Positions 39,263 to 49,922 are shown, counted from the first letter of the stretch. The stretch is 64,000 nt of DNA from Candidatus Bathyarchaeota archaeon (GCA_018396535.1 JAGTQC010000004.1:62001-126000); one strand, 5' to 3'. Notes: generated from the sequence alone by a model not told the origin. Numbers and translations: made by a program.

Positions 39263-39829
39263 CTATCCTTTAACCTCGATCCTTATCCTTATAAATCCTT
39301 TATCAACCTCAGAATCCAATACATCGAAGCCTAGGCCTACAAGAACACCTTTAAGAAGGGATTCGAATAGAAAACTATAGTTTAGAGTGAACCTAGAGCT
39401 AAAGCATAATAGTATAGCCTCCCCACCCCTCCTCTCGAATCTAAATTCCGATATATTCCACATAAGCCTCGATAGTATATGTATAGATTCATCTATACTA
39501 GATGATACCGATAGATACTTAGATAGCCATAAACCTGTTTCAAACCAGCTCTTCCTAAGCTTATCAGAGTATCCTGATTCAAAGCATAGATCTACAAGCT
39601 CGTAGAGTAGATTCTCAGGTATGGTTGTAAACCCGGATCTCCTACCATAATCCATAGCCCTATACTCATCTAGTAGACGCTTAATGTTAAGACCCCCCTC
39701 CTCAACTTCTAATATAGATTCGAGTATATCGTTAAGCATAGCGTAGACGGTTACACCCCTACTCTCAGCTAGAACCTTAAGTCTATCAGCTAGATCAACC
39801 CTAGCTGCAAGCATCTTTCTATCAGGCAA
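39263..39829 (-). CDS. RHH-like N-terminus with possible V4R-like C-terminal domain; paralog 2
   Basis: RKMLAARVDLADRLKVLAESRGVTVYAMLNDILESIL; C-term WFETGLWLSKYLS...LLKGVLVGLGFDVLDSEVDKGFIRIRIEV parallels paralog 1. Confidence 0.5.
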   Translation of the reverse strand: MPDRKMLAARVDLADRLKVLAESRGVTVYAMLNDILESILEVEEGGLNIKRLLDEYRAMDYGRRSGFTTIPENLLYELVDLCFESGYSDKLRKSWFETGLWLSKYLSVSSSIDESIHILSRLMWNISEFRFERRGGEAILLCFSSRFTLNYSFLFESLLKGVLVGLGFDVLDSEVDKGFIRIRIEVKG

Positions 39830-39988
39830 AGATCATTAAACCCCCAGGCTAGATAGACTCGATAACCTAATAGTATTACGAGATTTAAAATTTGGCGTTA
39901 TTACTCGCAGCATCTGTAGACTATGGAATTATACGTATACCAGCCGTAAACCTTATATCCATAGATTCATCTACCTCAATCGATAGTC

Positions 39989-40396
39989 TTGACGATATAC
40001 GCTCTAAGAGTAGCTAAACCTGAATGGGTTGATAACCTGTATAGGGAGGGTGTATACTATGGGTCTGTTAGGAGATTATTTAAACCAGGTGATACCATAA
40101 TATTCTTCTCCAAGATCGAAGATCTAGGCGACGCCCTAATAGGATACAGTGTGGTAGAATCCTTCTATAGAAGAGGGGATCTACCAGAGGATATAGCTTC
40201 GAGATTTCAGGAGCATCCATGGAGTTGGCTTATAAGATTCGATCGATCAAAGCTGGTAAGGTTTATCGATCCTATACCATGGGTTAAACTAGTAGAGCTA
40301 GGTATTATACCTAGAAAGGCTAGGGGTAGATACCTCCACGGATTTAGACTTAGGGATAGAGAGGCTGATATCTTGAGAAGTATATGTAAGATATGA
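39989..40396 (+). CDS. EVE/PUA-like domain protein
   Basis: PGDTIIFFSKIEDLGDALIGYSVVESFYRR...PWSWLIRFDRSKLVRFIDPIPWVKL. Confidence 0.55.
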   Translation: MTIYALRVAKPEWVDNLYREGVYYGSVRRLFKPGDTIIFFSKIEDLGDALIGYSVVESFYRRGDLPEDIASRFQEHPWSWLIRFDRSKLVRFIDPIPWVKLVELGIIPRKARGRYLHGFRLRDREADILRSICKI

Positions 40397-40456
40397 TATA
40401 TGAACTTATATCCTCTACAGATGCGATCATCTATATAGCTTGTAAGGTGGTATAGG

Positions 40457-40645
40457 ATGGTTAAAGTTAGAGTAGATCAAGATCTATGTATAGGCTGCGG
40501 TCTATGCGAATCGCTATGTCCAGAAGTATTTAGATTAACGGCTGAGGGTAAATCTGAAGTAGTGAACCCGAACGGATGTGATGGATGCGATTGTAGAAGT
40601 GTAGCTGATCAATGCCCTGTATCAGCGATAATAGTCGAAGAGTAG
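40457..40645 (+). CDS. Ferredoxin [4Fe-4S]
   Basis: CIGCGLCESLCPEVF...QCPVSAI. Confidence 0.93.
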   Translation: MVKVRVDQDLCIGCGLCESLCPEVFRLTAEGKSEVVNPNGCDGCDCRSVADQCPVSAIIVEE

Positions 40646-40719
40646 CCTCGATATAATAGATAAATTAACTAGCCTCCATCTACTATTTATCTACCCCTCC
40701 CACAACTATAGGGTTAGAT

Positions 40720-41619
40720 GTGAGTGAATGGAGCAGCTTCAAGCCTGAGAGGAGGAGCTTCCATCTATCCATACTTATACCTGGAAGCCTCGTAGATGAG
40801 GAGAGTCATCTACGAGATAAAACCCTTACTGTAGGATTGATAGGTAGAGCTGCAGCTGTATTCAGAGTTGATGAGGTATGCATATACAGGGATCTATATG
40901 GTGTTATGGATCAATCTAGCTCAGTAAATCTTATAGCATCTATCCTAAGATATATGGAGACGCCACCACATCTTAAACGCAAGCTTATAGGGTTGAAACC
41001 AGAGCTTAGATATGCGGGTATACTACCACCTTTAAGGCTACCGAGTCATACACCTCCTAAAAGGATAGATGAAGTTGTATCAGGCGAAGTTAGGGAAGCT
41101 ATCGTAGAGCGTAGCGGAGCTGAATGCTACGTAGATGCGGGGCTAGATAAGCCTATAAAGCTTATAGGATCATCTCCTCCACGTGGATCTAGAGTTACCG
41201 TTAGGATAGTAGTGGATAAAGGAGAAGTCTACTGTAAGCTTGTAGATCCATCTAAACTTAGATTCTACTGGAGCTTCCACGTATCGACACCTGATAAGCC
41301 GTTAAAGGATATACTAGAAGATTATCGTAGTAGCGGTTTAGTTATAGCTACATCCAGGTATGGGGATCCGATCGAGCAGCTTCTAGATGAGTTATCATCT
41401 AAGCTTACATCGATTAGAAACCTCGCTATAGTATTCGGATCTCCTAGAGAAGGGTTGAGAGAGATAGCTGGTAGGCAAGGATTTAAACTCCGAGATTATG
41501 TAGACTATATCGTTAATACTATACCTGAACAGGGATCCTATACTGTTAGGACGGAGGAGGCTGTATACGCAACCCTAGCTATAATGAATATCATATCATC
41601 TAGGATGTATAGAGTCTAG
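40720..41619 (+). CDS. Predicted SPOUT-class RNA methyltransferase (COG2106-like), upstream of L3
   Basis: Position upstream of rpl3; FHLSILIPGSLVDEESHLRDKTLTVGLIGRAAAVFRVDEVCIYRD. Confidence 0.75.
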   Translation: MSEWSSFKPERRSFHLSILIPGSLVDEESHLRDKTLTVGLIGRAAAVFRVDEVCIYRDLYGVMDQSSSVNLIASILRYMETPPHLKRKLIGLKPELRYAGILPPLRLPSHTPPKRIDEVVSGEVREAIVERSGAECYVDAGLDKPIKLIGSSPPRGSRVTVRIVVDKGEVYCKLVDPSKLRFYWSFHVSTPDKPLKDILEDYRSSGLVIATSRYGDPIEQLLDELSSKLTSIRNLAIVFGSPREGLREIAGRQGFKLRDYVDYIVNTIPEQGSYTVRTEEAVYATLAIMNIISSRMYRV

Positions 41620-41686
41620 CTAGAGTCATCGACTAACCTTTATATCTAGGGTTAGCCGTCTAACTAGGCGAAGGGTAGGAAGGAGG

Positions 41687-42685
41687 ATGGGTCGAAGAAA
41701 GAAGAGAGCTCCTAGGCGTGGTAGCTTAGCGTTCATACCTAAGGGTAGGGCTGAATCTATTAAGCCTAGTATAAAGTATTGGCCTGATCCACTTCTAGCT
41801 AAGCCCTCCCTACTAGGCTTCCCAGGCTATAAAGCTGGTATGACACATGTATATATGGTAGAGGATGAGCCAACCGTATATAGGGGTAGGGAGGTTGCCC
41901 ACCCAGCTACGATAGTAGTTACACCACCAGCTAGGGTTATGGCTGTGAGATTATACGCTGATACGGTAGATGGATTTAAATCCCTAACAGAGGTTTGGCA
42001 TCCGAATATACTTAGGGATGTATGGCGTAACTTCAATATACCTAAAGAATACGATTTCCAAGCTAAGCTTAAGGATTTCGAGGAGGCTAGAAGCTTCGCA
42101 GGCGATGTTAGAGTTATACTAGGTGCTTCACCTAAGCTTGCTGGCTTATCTAAGAAGAAGCTGGATCTCGTAGAGGTTAGGGTGGGTGGTGGAGATATAG
42201 CTGAGAGGATAGATTACGCTCTATCGATACTCGGTGGAGAGGTTAGGGTTAGCGATGTATTCAAGCCTGGGCAGTATGTAGATGTATCCGCTGTTACTAA
42301 GGGTAAGGGGTTCCAAGGCGAGGTTAAACGTTGGCATGTACATAGGCTACACCATAAGACTAGGGAGGGTGTTAGGGGTGTAGGTACACTCGGCCCGTGG
42401 ACTCCAGCTAGGGTTATGTATACAGTACCTAGACCAGGTCAGCTTGGATTCCATCTTAGATGCGAGTATAATAAGCGTATACTCATGATAAGCAGCGATG
42501 GAAGCTTAGTAACACCCCCAGGAGGTATCACAGGTTTCGGTATAGTATCCACAGAATACGTGCTACTTAAGGGTAGTATACCTGGTCCTAGGAAGCGTCT
42601 AGTATTTTTAAGATATCCAGCTAGACCTCCAAGCATAGTGCCGGCTGAGCCTCCGAAGATAACGTACATCTATAGGGGTCGATAG
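41687..42685 (+). CDS. rpl3: Ribosomal protein L3
   Basis: GRRKKRAPRRGSLAFIPKGRA...VTKGKGFQGEVKRWHVHRLHHKTREGVRGVGTLGPW. Confidence 0.97.
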   Translation: MGRRKKRAPRRGSLAFIPKGRAESIKPSIKYWPDPLLAKPSLLGFPGYKAGMTHVYMVEDEPTVYRGREVAHPATIVVTPPARVMAVRLYADTVDGFKSLTEVWHPNILRDVWRNFNIPKEYDFQAKLKDFEEARSFAGDVRVILGASPKLAGLSKKKLDLVEVRVGGGDIAERIDYALSILGGEVRVSDVFKPGQYVDVSAVTKGKGFQGEVKRWHVHRLHHKTREGVRGVGTLGPWTPARVMYTVPRPGQLGFHLRCEYNKRILMISSDGSLVTPPGGITGFGIVSTEYVLLKGSIPGPRKRLVFLRYPARPPSIVPAEPPKITYIYRGR

Positions 42686-42687
42686 CG

Positions 42688-43482
42688 TTGACTATCGAAT
42701 CTATACCTGTATTCAACTTAGATGGTGTTCAAGTAGATTCTATAGAGAAGCCTAAGGTATTCTCCTATCCAATCCATAAATTCTTGATAAGGAGGGTTGT
42801 AGATATACTACAGACGCATAGAAAGCAGAAGCAGGGTAGGGATCCGATGGCTGGTAAACGTACATCCGCAGAATCTCTAGGTACAGGCTACGGTTTAGCT
42901 AGAGTTCCTAGGATTAAGGGTAGCTATAGAGCTGCATTCGTAACCATGGCTGTTAAAGGTAGATCTGCGCATGCACCCACCTCTATGAAGGTAATATATA
43001 AGAGGGTTAATAAGAAGGAGAGGCATCTAGCTCTCCTATCCGCGATATCCTCTACAGGTATACCTGAACTAGTAGCTAAACGTGGTCATAGGATCGAAGG
43101 TGTTAAGTATATACCATTAGTAGTCGTGGATGATATAGAGACTGTAAACTCTACTAAGGCTGCGAAGGATGTGTTGAAGAAACTCGGCTTATGGAGCGAT
43201 GTAGAGAGAGTCTACGAAGGTTCTAGAGCTAGAAGTGGTAAACCTAGACGTAGGGGTAGGGTTAAACGTGTAGGTAGGGGTCCGCTTATAGTCGTATACG
43301 AGGATAGAGGTGTGGGTCTAGCTATGCGTAATATACCAGGCGTGGATGTAGTAGAGCTTAGAAGCTTAAACCCTGAGCATCTAGCTCCAGGAGGATATCC
43401 TGGTAGATTAACTCTATGGAGCCTTTCAGCCTTCAAGAAGCTCGATGAGATAGTAGGGGAGGTGTATACAGCCTATGCCTAG
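42688..43482 (+). CDS. rpl4: Ribosomal protein L4
   Basis: Pattern and order typical of archaeal L4; KQGRDPMAGKRTSAESLGTGYGLARVPRIKGS. Confidence 0.96.
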   Translation: MTIESIPVFNLDGVQVDSIEKPKVFSYPIHKFLIRRVVDILQTHRKQKQGRDPMAGKRTSAESLGTGYGLARVPRIKGSYRAAFVTMAVKGRSAHAPTSMKVIYKRVNKKERHLALLSAISSTGIPELVAKRGHRIEGVKYIPLVVVDDIETVNSTKAAKDVLKKLGLWSDVERVYEGSRARSGKPRRRGRVKRVGRGPLIVVYEDRGVGLAMRNIPGVDVVELRSLNPEHLAPGGYPGRLTLWSLSAFKKLDEIVGEVYTAYA

Positions 43483-43756
43483 TATAGATGAGCAGCTTAA
43501 AGCTAGACGTATAATCCTATACCCTATAACATCTGAGAAAGCTATGACTCTAGTAGAGAGGGAGAATACTATAACATTCGCTGTAGGTATGAACGCATCT
43601 AAAATGGATATTAGGAAAGCTGTCGAAATACTATACAGCGTGAAGGTGGAGGATGTACGTACCATTATAACGCATAAAGGATATAAGAAAGCGTATGTTA
43701 GACTCGCTGAGGGATACTCTGCTTCAGATCTAGCTATAAGACTCGGTATGATATAG
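43475..43756 (+). CDS. rpl23: Ribosomal protein L23
   Basis: ILYPITSEKAMTLVERENTITFAVGMNASKMDIRKAVEILYSVKVEDVRT. Confidence 0.96.
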   Translation: MPSIDEQLKARRIILYPITSEKAMTLVERENTITFAVGMNASKMDIRKAVEILYSVKVEDVRTIITHKGYKKAYVRLAEGYSASDLAIRLGMI

Positions 43757-43768
43757 GAGGCTAGCGGT

Positions 43769-44473
43769 ATGGGTAGACGTATACGAGCTCAGAAGATAGG
43801 TAGGGGGTCTCCGCCGTGGAAGGCTCCCACTCATAAGAGGATAGCCCCCGTTAGATATCCTCAGCTAGATAAGCCTATGAAAGGCTTGGTAGAGGAGCTT
43901 CTACACGAACCTGGGCGTGGTGCTCCGATAGCTAAAATAAAGCTTGAGGATGGTCGGGTATTCTACAACGTAGCTGTCGAATCGCTTAAGGTAGGCGATA
44001 TAATATACGTAGGAGGCGGAGGGTTAACTATAGGTTCGATAGCCCCTCTGAGAGATATCCCAGACGGATCTATCGTATGTAACATAGAGTGTAGACCAGG
44101 ATCTGGGGGTAATCTAGCTAGATCATCTGGAGCCTATGCTACAATCCTAAGCCATGCAGGCGGATACGTAACCCTACAGCTACCGTCGGGTAAGATGGCT
44201 GTTATACCAGAGGAGTGTAGAGCGACGATAGGTGTAGTAGCTGGTGGTGGACGTATAGAGAAGCCGTTCCTTAAAGCTGGTGTTAAGATGAAGTTGATGA
44301 GGGCTAAGGGTAGGAAGTGGCCTATAGTTAGGGGTGTAGCTATGGCTGCAGTCCACCATCCGCATGGTGGGGGGAGGCATCAAAGCGAGGGCCATCCGAC
44401 TACCGTATCTAGGAATCTACCACCAGGAGCTAAGGTCGGTCATATAGCTGCTAAAAGGACTGGTAAGAAGTAG
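43769..44473 (+). CDS. rpl2: Ribosomal protein L2
   Basis: MGRRIRAQKIGRGSPPWKAPTHKR...GVAMAAVHHPHGGGRHQSEGHPTTVSRNLPPGAKVGHIAAKRTG. Confidence 0.97.
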   Translation: MGRRIRAQKIGRGSPPWKAPTHKRIAPVRYPQLDKPMKGLVEELLHEPGRGAPIAKIKLEDGRVFYNVAVESLKVGDIIYVGGGGLTIGSIAPLRDIPDGSIVCNIECRPGSGGNLARSSGAYATILSHAGGYVTLQLPSGKMAVIPEECRATIGVVAGGGRIEKPFLKAGVKMKLMRAKGRKWPIVRGVAMAAVHHPHGGGRHQSEGHPTTVSRNLPPGAKVGHIAAKRTGKK

Positions 44474-44526
44474 GTGAGGAAACCCTTATATCTAGCTCCC
44501 ACTCTAGATGGCTTTAGCGTTAAGCT

Positions 44527-44922
44527 ATGTCTCGTGAATTCGTCTACAGAGGGTATACGTGGAGTCAGATTAGAGAAATGTCTAGCGACGAATTTATCAA
44601 GCTTCTACCATCTAGACAGAGGCGTAGTCTTACGCGAGGTCTAAAACCCGAGCAGGTGAAGCTTCTGGAGAGGATAAACCTAGCTATTAAGGGTAAGTAT
44701 ACTAAGCCTATAAAAACTCATTGTAGGGATATGGTGATCCTACCTAAGATGGTCGGTCTAACAATACACGTATACGATGGACATAAATTCGTCCCGGTAA
44801 CTATAACCGAGAAGATGATAGGGCACTATCTAGGTGAATTCGTACCTACCAACAAACCTGTTAAGCATGGAGCACCGGGTGTAGGTGCTAGTAGAGGATC
44901 TATGTACGTACCACTTAAGTAG
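44527..44922 (+). CDS. rps19: Ribosomal protein S19
   Basis: [35 protein letters not shown]...[23 protein letters not shown]. Confidence 0.96.
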   Translation: MSREFVYRGYTWSQIREMSSDEFIKLLPSRQRRSLTRGLKPEQVKLLERINLAIKGKYTKPIKTHCRDMVILPKMVGLTIHVYDGHKFVPVTITEKMIGHYLGEFVPTNKPVKHGAPGVGASRGSMYVPLK

Positions 44923-44983
44923 ATCAGCATAATTATCCGAATGAAACCTTTTTACTCCTAGACTATAAGCATCAATCTATCTA

Positions 44984-45541
44984 ATGACTCATAGAGGATT
45001 ATTCGTAGGTAGATTCCAACCACTCCATATAGGCCATCTTAGAGCTATACGGTGGATACTCGATAGAGTCGATGAGCTGATAATAGCTATAGGTAGTGCA
45101 CAGTATAGTCATACACTTCAGAATCCATTCACAGCTGGTGAACGACTTGAAATGATAAGAGCATCGCTGATAGATGATGGTATAGATCTATCGAGGATAA
45201 TAACGGTAACCATACCAGATATACACGTACATAGTCTATGGGTTAGACTAGTAGTCTCGCTATCCCCTAGATTCCATGTAGTATACTCTAACGAGCCTCT
45301 AACTCGTAGATTATTCGAAGAGGAGGGTTTCACAGTAGAGGATATACCATTCTTCGATAGGGAGATCTATAGTGCTACAGAGGTTAGGAGACGTATACTC
45401 GAAGATGGTGATTGGAGGAGTCTAGTACCTGAAGCCGTAGCTAAGCTTATAGATGAATTCAAAGGTGTAGAGCGTATGAAGAATCTAGCTAGAACAGATA
45501 GGGTTGAGGAGCCTAAACCAGGGAATATGCTCGGCATATAG
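44984..45541 (+). CDS. Nicotinamide-nucleotide adenylyltransferase
   Basis: GLFVGRFQPLHIGHLRAIRWIL; IYSATEVRRRIL. Confidence 0.93.
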   Translation: MTHRGLFVGRFQPLHIGHLRAIRWILDRVDELIIAIGSAQYSHTLQNPFTAGERLEMIRASLIDDGIDLSRIITVTIPDIHVHSLWVRLVVSLSPRFHVVYSNEPLTRRLFEEEGFTVEDIPFFDREIYSATEVRRRILEDGDWRSLVPEAVAKLIDEFKGVERMKNLARTDRVEEPKPGNMLGI

Positions 45542-45555
45542 GGTAACACTCTAGA

Positions 45556-46146
45556 CTATACTGGAGGCTTAGGCATAACTATGGTAGACTCATCCGGATC
45601 TCCTAGAATCGTACATTCACCTCTCACATACATTAAACCTGTATAGGCTGCGGTGATAGCATCGAGTTCGTGAACCGTCGGATCTGGGCTATGAATTCTA
45701 AGACCTAGCTTTTCTAGACCATACCTAAGACGATACCTATCCTTCTTAGCTCTAGGTAGGCCTAAGATATCCTGTGCGCCACCAGGATAGACTTCTATAA
45801 CCTCGAATCCAAAACCCTCGATTATAGGCTTAAGCCGCATACCCCTCTCGGTTAGCATACGCATAGCTCCAAGCGTTACTGGTAGAAATCTTATACCAGC
45901 TCTCCTAAGCATTATATCACATAACCTTAAATGCGGGCCGCTATCCTCTATGCTACCTCTACCTCTAGGTAAGCCTAGAGGTGCATCGATAGCTACAACT
46001 CTAGGCTTACATTCGGCTATAACCTTCAATATCTCATCATCAGTGTAGACTATGGATGTATAAACGTCTAGAGATGGATAGTATAGCTTAGATAAACCTG
46101 TAGGTCTTCTAGGAGATCCAGCTAGATCAAGCCCGATTACTATCAT
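45556..46146 (-). CDS. DUF429-like predicted RNase H-fold protein
   Basis: IGLDLAGSPRRPTGLS, VVAIDAPLGLPRGR, EVYPGGAQDILGLPRAKKD. Confidence 0.75.
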   Translation of the reverse strand: MIVIGLDLAGSPRRPTGLSKLYYPSLDVYTSIVYTDDEILKVIAECKPRVVAIDAPLGLPRGRGSIEDSGPHLRLCDIMLRRAGIRFLPVTLGAMRMLTERGMRLKPIIEGFGFEVIEVYPGGAQDILGLPRAKKDRYRLRYGLEKLGLRIHSPDPTVHELDAITAAYTGLMYVRGECTILGDPDESTIVMPKPPV

Positions 46147-46161
46147 CCCATCAATATGAAT

Positions 46162-46767
46162 CTAGAATAAGGGTATAAACTCCTCTCTAACATCATTCTC
46201 CGATATGAGTAGTAGGTCAACACCATCGCCGCTAGTAGCATCACGCATAGAAGCAGTCTTAACACTCCTGATAGCTAACTCTCTAGCATCTACTAAACTG
46301 ATATCCCTAGTATAGCCAGATTCTATAACACCTATAGCTACCTCAGCCCCTGTTCCTAGAGCTGTATAGTTATCTGGTAAGACTACTCCAAGAGGATCTA
46401 GTACATAGAGGCTATACCCCTCCTCCCGATCATATCCGCCTACGATTATCTCTGTTAGAAGCGGGTACATCCTATGATAGATAAGTATATTCGATGTAAG
46501 CTTAGCAGCAGATCTAACAGTAGCTGATCTACCGAGTTCAAGCTCTAGTATCTTAACCTCAGCTCTTATAAGATCGGCTATGGATTGCATATCTGATACC
46601 AATCCAGCACACGCAAACCCTATACGTTCAGCTATACGGAAGACCTTCTTAGCTCTACGACTCAATATGTATCCTCCATAGCTAAGCCGCTTCTCTGAAG
46701 CTAGTACAACACCATCCCTAGCTACTATACCTACTGCCGTAGCTCCAGTGAGATACTGGAAAGCCAT
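46162..46767 (-). CDS. psmB: Proteasome beta subunit, predicted noncatalytic
   Basis: MAFQYLTG|ATAVGIVARDGVVLASEKRLSYGGYILSRRAKKVF: E17 and K33 kept, position 1 is Ala. Confidence 0.93.
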   Translation of the reverse strand: MAFQYLTGATAVGIVARDGVVLASEKRLSYGGYILSRRAKKVFRIAERIGFACAGLVSDMQSIADLIRAEVKILELELGRSATVRSAAKLTSNILIYHRMYPLLTEIIVGGYDREEGYSLYVLDPLGVVLPDNYTALGTGAEVAIGVIESGYTRDISLVDARELAIRSVKTASMRDATSGDGVDLLLISENDVREEFIPLF

Positions 46768-46819
46768 ATTAGATCAATATTTGATTCCCCTACAGATATA
46801 TATTAGGGTTTCCTAATAG

Positions 46820-47425
46820 TTGAGAAACGCTTATCTACTACTCCAATACATGTTTTCAGAGGATAAGTTGGTATACACCCCGGTATGCTATTTCGATCTT
46901 AAATCAGGTATACTTTGTCCTAGATGTGAGGCTAAACTTCGCAGCGGGGAGATATCCGAGCTAGATATAGAGGTAGCTAAACTACTAGTGAATGTAGAAT
47001 CTAAGTTTCCGCAATTACAGAAGGCTTCATTCATAAGAGCGGTAGATACCGGAGAGCATACGATCATAGTATTCGGGCAGGGCGATCTAGCTAGGTTGAA
47101 TCCTATACTAGGCGAGTTACGTAGAGTAGTATCAGATAAGCTTGGTAAACCTGCTATCATACTCGAGAATCAGAGCGATCCTAGAATGCTTATAGAGGAT
47201 CTCCTAAGCCCGTTAAGGATAGTCGCTATGAATACTCTCTGGATACCTGATGGTACACGTGAACTCCACATCATAGTTAGTGGCAGTAAGCGTAACCTAC
47301 CAATCTCCGAGAAGATCCTGCACTCTATCGTGGAAAAGCTCTACGGTACATCGCTACGTATAACCTTCGAGCCTCCTATCGAGCAGCGTAGGGGGGTTAA
47401 GCGTAGAATCCAGAAGACTCGATAG
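46820..47425 (+). CDS. NusA-like KH-domain protein with N-terminal CxxC motif
   Basis: [24 protein letters not shown]...; translation likely begins at MFSEDKLVY rather than the upstream TTG. Confidence 0.7.
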   Translation: MRNAYLLLQYMFSEDKLVYTPVCYFDLKSGILCPRCEAKLRSGEISELDIEVAKLLVNVESKFPQLQKASFIRAVDTGEHTIIVFGQGDLARLNPILGELRRVVSDKLGKPAIILENQSDPRMLIEDLLSPLRIVAMNTLWIPDGTRELHIIVSGSKRNLPISEKILHSIVEKLYGTSLRITFEPPIEQRRGVKRRIQKTR

Positions 47426-47499
47426 CTATGCTATAATAATCTACCCCTCTATATGTTCTCCATGAAACGTTTATATCTAGGCTAACTATCTCCTCAACT

Positions 47500-49185
47500 T
47501 TGATAATAGCTATGACCGCCGAAGTTATACCTGCTGTAACCGAGAGTGGGCAGCCTATACTAATACTTAAGGAGGGTACCTCTAGGGTTAGGGGTAGGGA
47601 TGCGCAGGTAAATAATATAACAGCAGCTAGGATCGTAGCCGAGATGGTTAAAACATCGCTTGGACCAGCTGGTATGGATAAGATGCTCGTCGATACTCTA
47701 GGAGATGTTACGATAACAAACGATGGTGCTACGATACTAAAGGAGATGGATGTTCAGCATCCGGCTGCTAAGATGATGGTGGAGATAGCTAAAGCTACCG
47801 ATAGCGAAGTAGGTGATGGTACGACTAGCGTAGTCGTACTAGCTGGTGAGCTTTTAGGTAAAGCTCTCGAATTAATAGAGCTTAACGTGCATCCATCTAT
47901 AATAGTCGACGGCTATAAGAGGGCTCTCGATGAAGCTTTAAGCGTTCTAAGATCGATAGCTGTGAAAGTTGATCCTCTAGATAGAGATACGTTGATAAAG
48001 GTTGCTATGACTGCTATGGGTACTAAAGCAGTTAAGGAGGGTAGGGAGTATCTAGCTAAACTAGTCGTGGATGCTATACTACAAGTTGCTAGGAAGATCG
48101 GGGATAGATATGTAGTCGATCTAGATGATATCAAGGTTGAGAAGAAGGCTGGCGGTACCATATTCGATACCCAGCTTATCAAGGGTGTTGTATTGGATAA
48201 GGAGGTTGTACATGCAGGTATGCCTAAGCTTGTTAGGAATGCTAGGATAGCGTTACTAAACTGCCCCTTAGAGATAGAGAAGACGGAGTTCGATGCTAAG
48301 ATCAATATAGAGACTCCTGAGCAGATGAAGGCTTTCCTAGATGAGGAGGCTAGGATGCTTAAGGATATGGTTGATAAGATTGCTGCTACAGGTGCTAACG
48401 TAGTATTCTGTCAGAAGGGTATAGATGATATGGCTCAATACTTCCTAGCTAAGAAGGGTATACTAGCAGTAAGAAGGGTTAAGGAATCAGATATGCAGAA
48501 GCTTTCGAGAGCTACAGGAGCAAGAATAGTAACAAACATAGAAGATCTAAGAACAGAGGATCTAGGAACAGCAGAACTAGTAGAAGAGAGGAAGATAGGA
48601 GAGGATAGATGGGTATTCGTAGAGGGCTGTGTTAACCCGAGAGCTGTATCGATATTGATAAGGGGTGGAGCAGATAAGGTTGTTGAGGAAGCTGAACGCT
48701 CTATCCACGATGCTCTATGCGTTGTTAAGGATATCGTAGAGTATCCATACCTAGTATTCGGTGGTGGAGCACCCGAGATGGAGGTTTCATTAAAGGTTAG
48801 GAAGTGGGCTGAGAAGCTCTCTGGTAGGGAGCAGCTCGCAGTCTTGAAGTTTGCTGAAGCTTTAGAGGTTATTCCATCAGCTCTAGCAGAGAACTCTGGT
48901 TTAGATGCTATAGATATTATAGTCGAGCTTAGAGCTAGGCATGAGAAGGGACAGATATGGGATGGGGTCGATGTGATTAAGGGTGGTATAGGCGATATGA
49001 AGGCGTTAGAGGTATGTGAGCCTCTCGCTGTTAAAGAGCAGGTACTTAAATCAGCTGTAGAAGCAGCTACCTCGATACTGAGGATCGACGATGTCATAGC
49101 CGCTGGTAAGCTTAAGGAAGAGGGTAAGAAGGAGAAGAAGGAAGAGGAAGGAGAAGAGGAAAAGCCTAAGCCAGAGTTAGATTAG
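47500..49185 (+). CDS. Thermosome subunit (group II chaperonin)
   Basis: [69 protein letters not shown]. Confidence 0.97.
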   Translation: MIIAMTAEVIPAVTESGQPILILKEGTSRVRGRDAQVNNITAARIVAEMVKTSLGPAGMDKMLVDTLGDVTITNDGATILKEMDVQHPAAKMMVEIAKATDSEVGDGTTSVVVLAGELLGKALELIELNVHPSIIVDGYKRALDEALSVLRSIAVKVDPLDRDTLIKVAMTAMGTKAVKEGREYLAKLVVDAILQVARKIGDRYVVDLDDIKVEKKAGGTIFDTQLIKGVVLDKEVVHAGMPKLVRNARIALLNCPLEIEKTEFDAKINIETPEQMKAFLDEEARMLKDMVDKIAATGANVVFCQKGIDDMAQYFLAKKGILAVRRVKESDMQKLSRATGARIVTNIEDLRTEDLGTAELVEERKIGEDRWVFVEGCVNPRAVSILIRGGADKVVEEAERSIHDALCVVKDIVEYPYLVFGGGAPEMEVSLKVRKWAEKLSGREQLAVLKFAEALEVIPSALAENSGLDAIDIIVELRARHEKGQIWDGVDVIKGGIGDMKALEVCEPLAVKEQVLKSAVEAATSILRIDDVIAAGKLKEEGKKEKKEEEGEEEKPKPELD

Positions 49186-49367
49186 CTCCGCTATCATCCA
49201 CTCTCTAAATCATAACCTAATTCTCAAACTCTAAATACCCCATCTACAGTTTTTATTCTCTCCCCACTTATCCACAATCTATTCTAGGTATACATACGAA
49301 TAACCTGTTTATATCCTAGGAGCTTACACCTTAGATTACGTAAGTCTCTCAGAGGGAGGAGTACTCT

Positions 49368-49922
49368 ATGCTTGAATTCAGATGGCATGGTAGAGCTGGG
49401 CAGGGTATAATAACTGCTATAAGGATTCTAGCATCTTCAGCTATAATCGAAGGGAAGTATGTACAAGCATTCCCACAGTTCGGTCCTGAACGTATAGGTG
49501 CCCCCATCGTAGGGTATTGTAGGATATCTGATACACCGATAACTATCCATGGACCGATAGAGTCACCCGATGTTGTCGCAGTACTAGATCCTACGATAAT
49601 AGGTTTAGTAGATGTAGTAGAGGGGTTGAAGCCAGATGGTATAGTCGTCGTTAATAGTAGAGAGGATCCTAGACAGCTTGCTGTGAAGCTTGGGGTAGCT
49701 AGAGTGTATACGGTAGATGCTACAGGTATATGCTTGGATGTTATGGGTTCAGGTAGAGCTGTGAATATGGCTGTCATGGCTGCTGTAACTAAGATTACCG
49801 GTGTAGTTTCACGTGAATCGCTAGTTAGAGTTCTATCTGAAAGGTTTACGGGTAGGGTTTTGGATATGAACTTGAAGGTATTGGATAGAAGCTTCACAGA
49901 GGTGAAGGGTGTTGAAGCTTAA
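49368..49922 (+). CDS. porC: 2-oxoacid:ferredoxin oxidoreductase, gamma subunit
   Basis: FRWHGRAGQGIITAIRILASSAIIEGKYVQAFPQFGPERIGAPI. Confidence 0.93.
   Translation: MLEFRWHGRAGQGIITAIRILASSAIIEGKYVQAFPQFGPERIGAPIVGYCRISDTPITIHGPIESPDVVAVLDPTIIGLVDVVEGLKPDGIVVVNSREDPRQLAVKLGVARVYTVDATGICLDVMGSGRAVNMAVMAAVTKITGVVSRESLVRVLSERFTGRVLDMNLKVLDRSFTEVKGVEA

Noticed and set aside
48435-49097. 220-aa antisense ORF opposite the thermosome gene
   Set aside because: Ser/Thr/Pro-rich translation with no domain pattern; a shadow of thermosome codon usage
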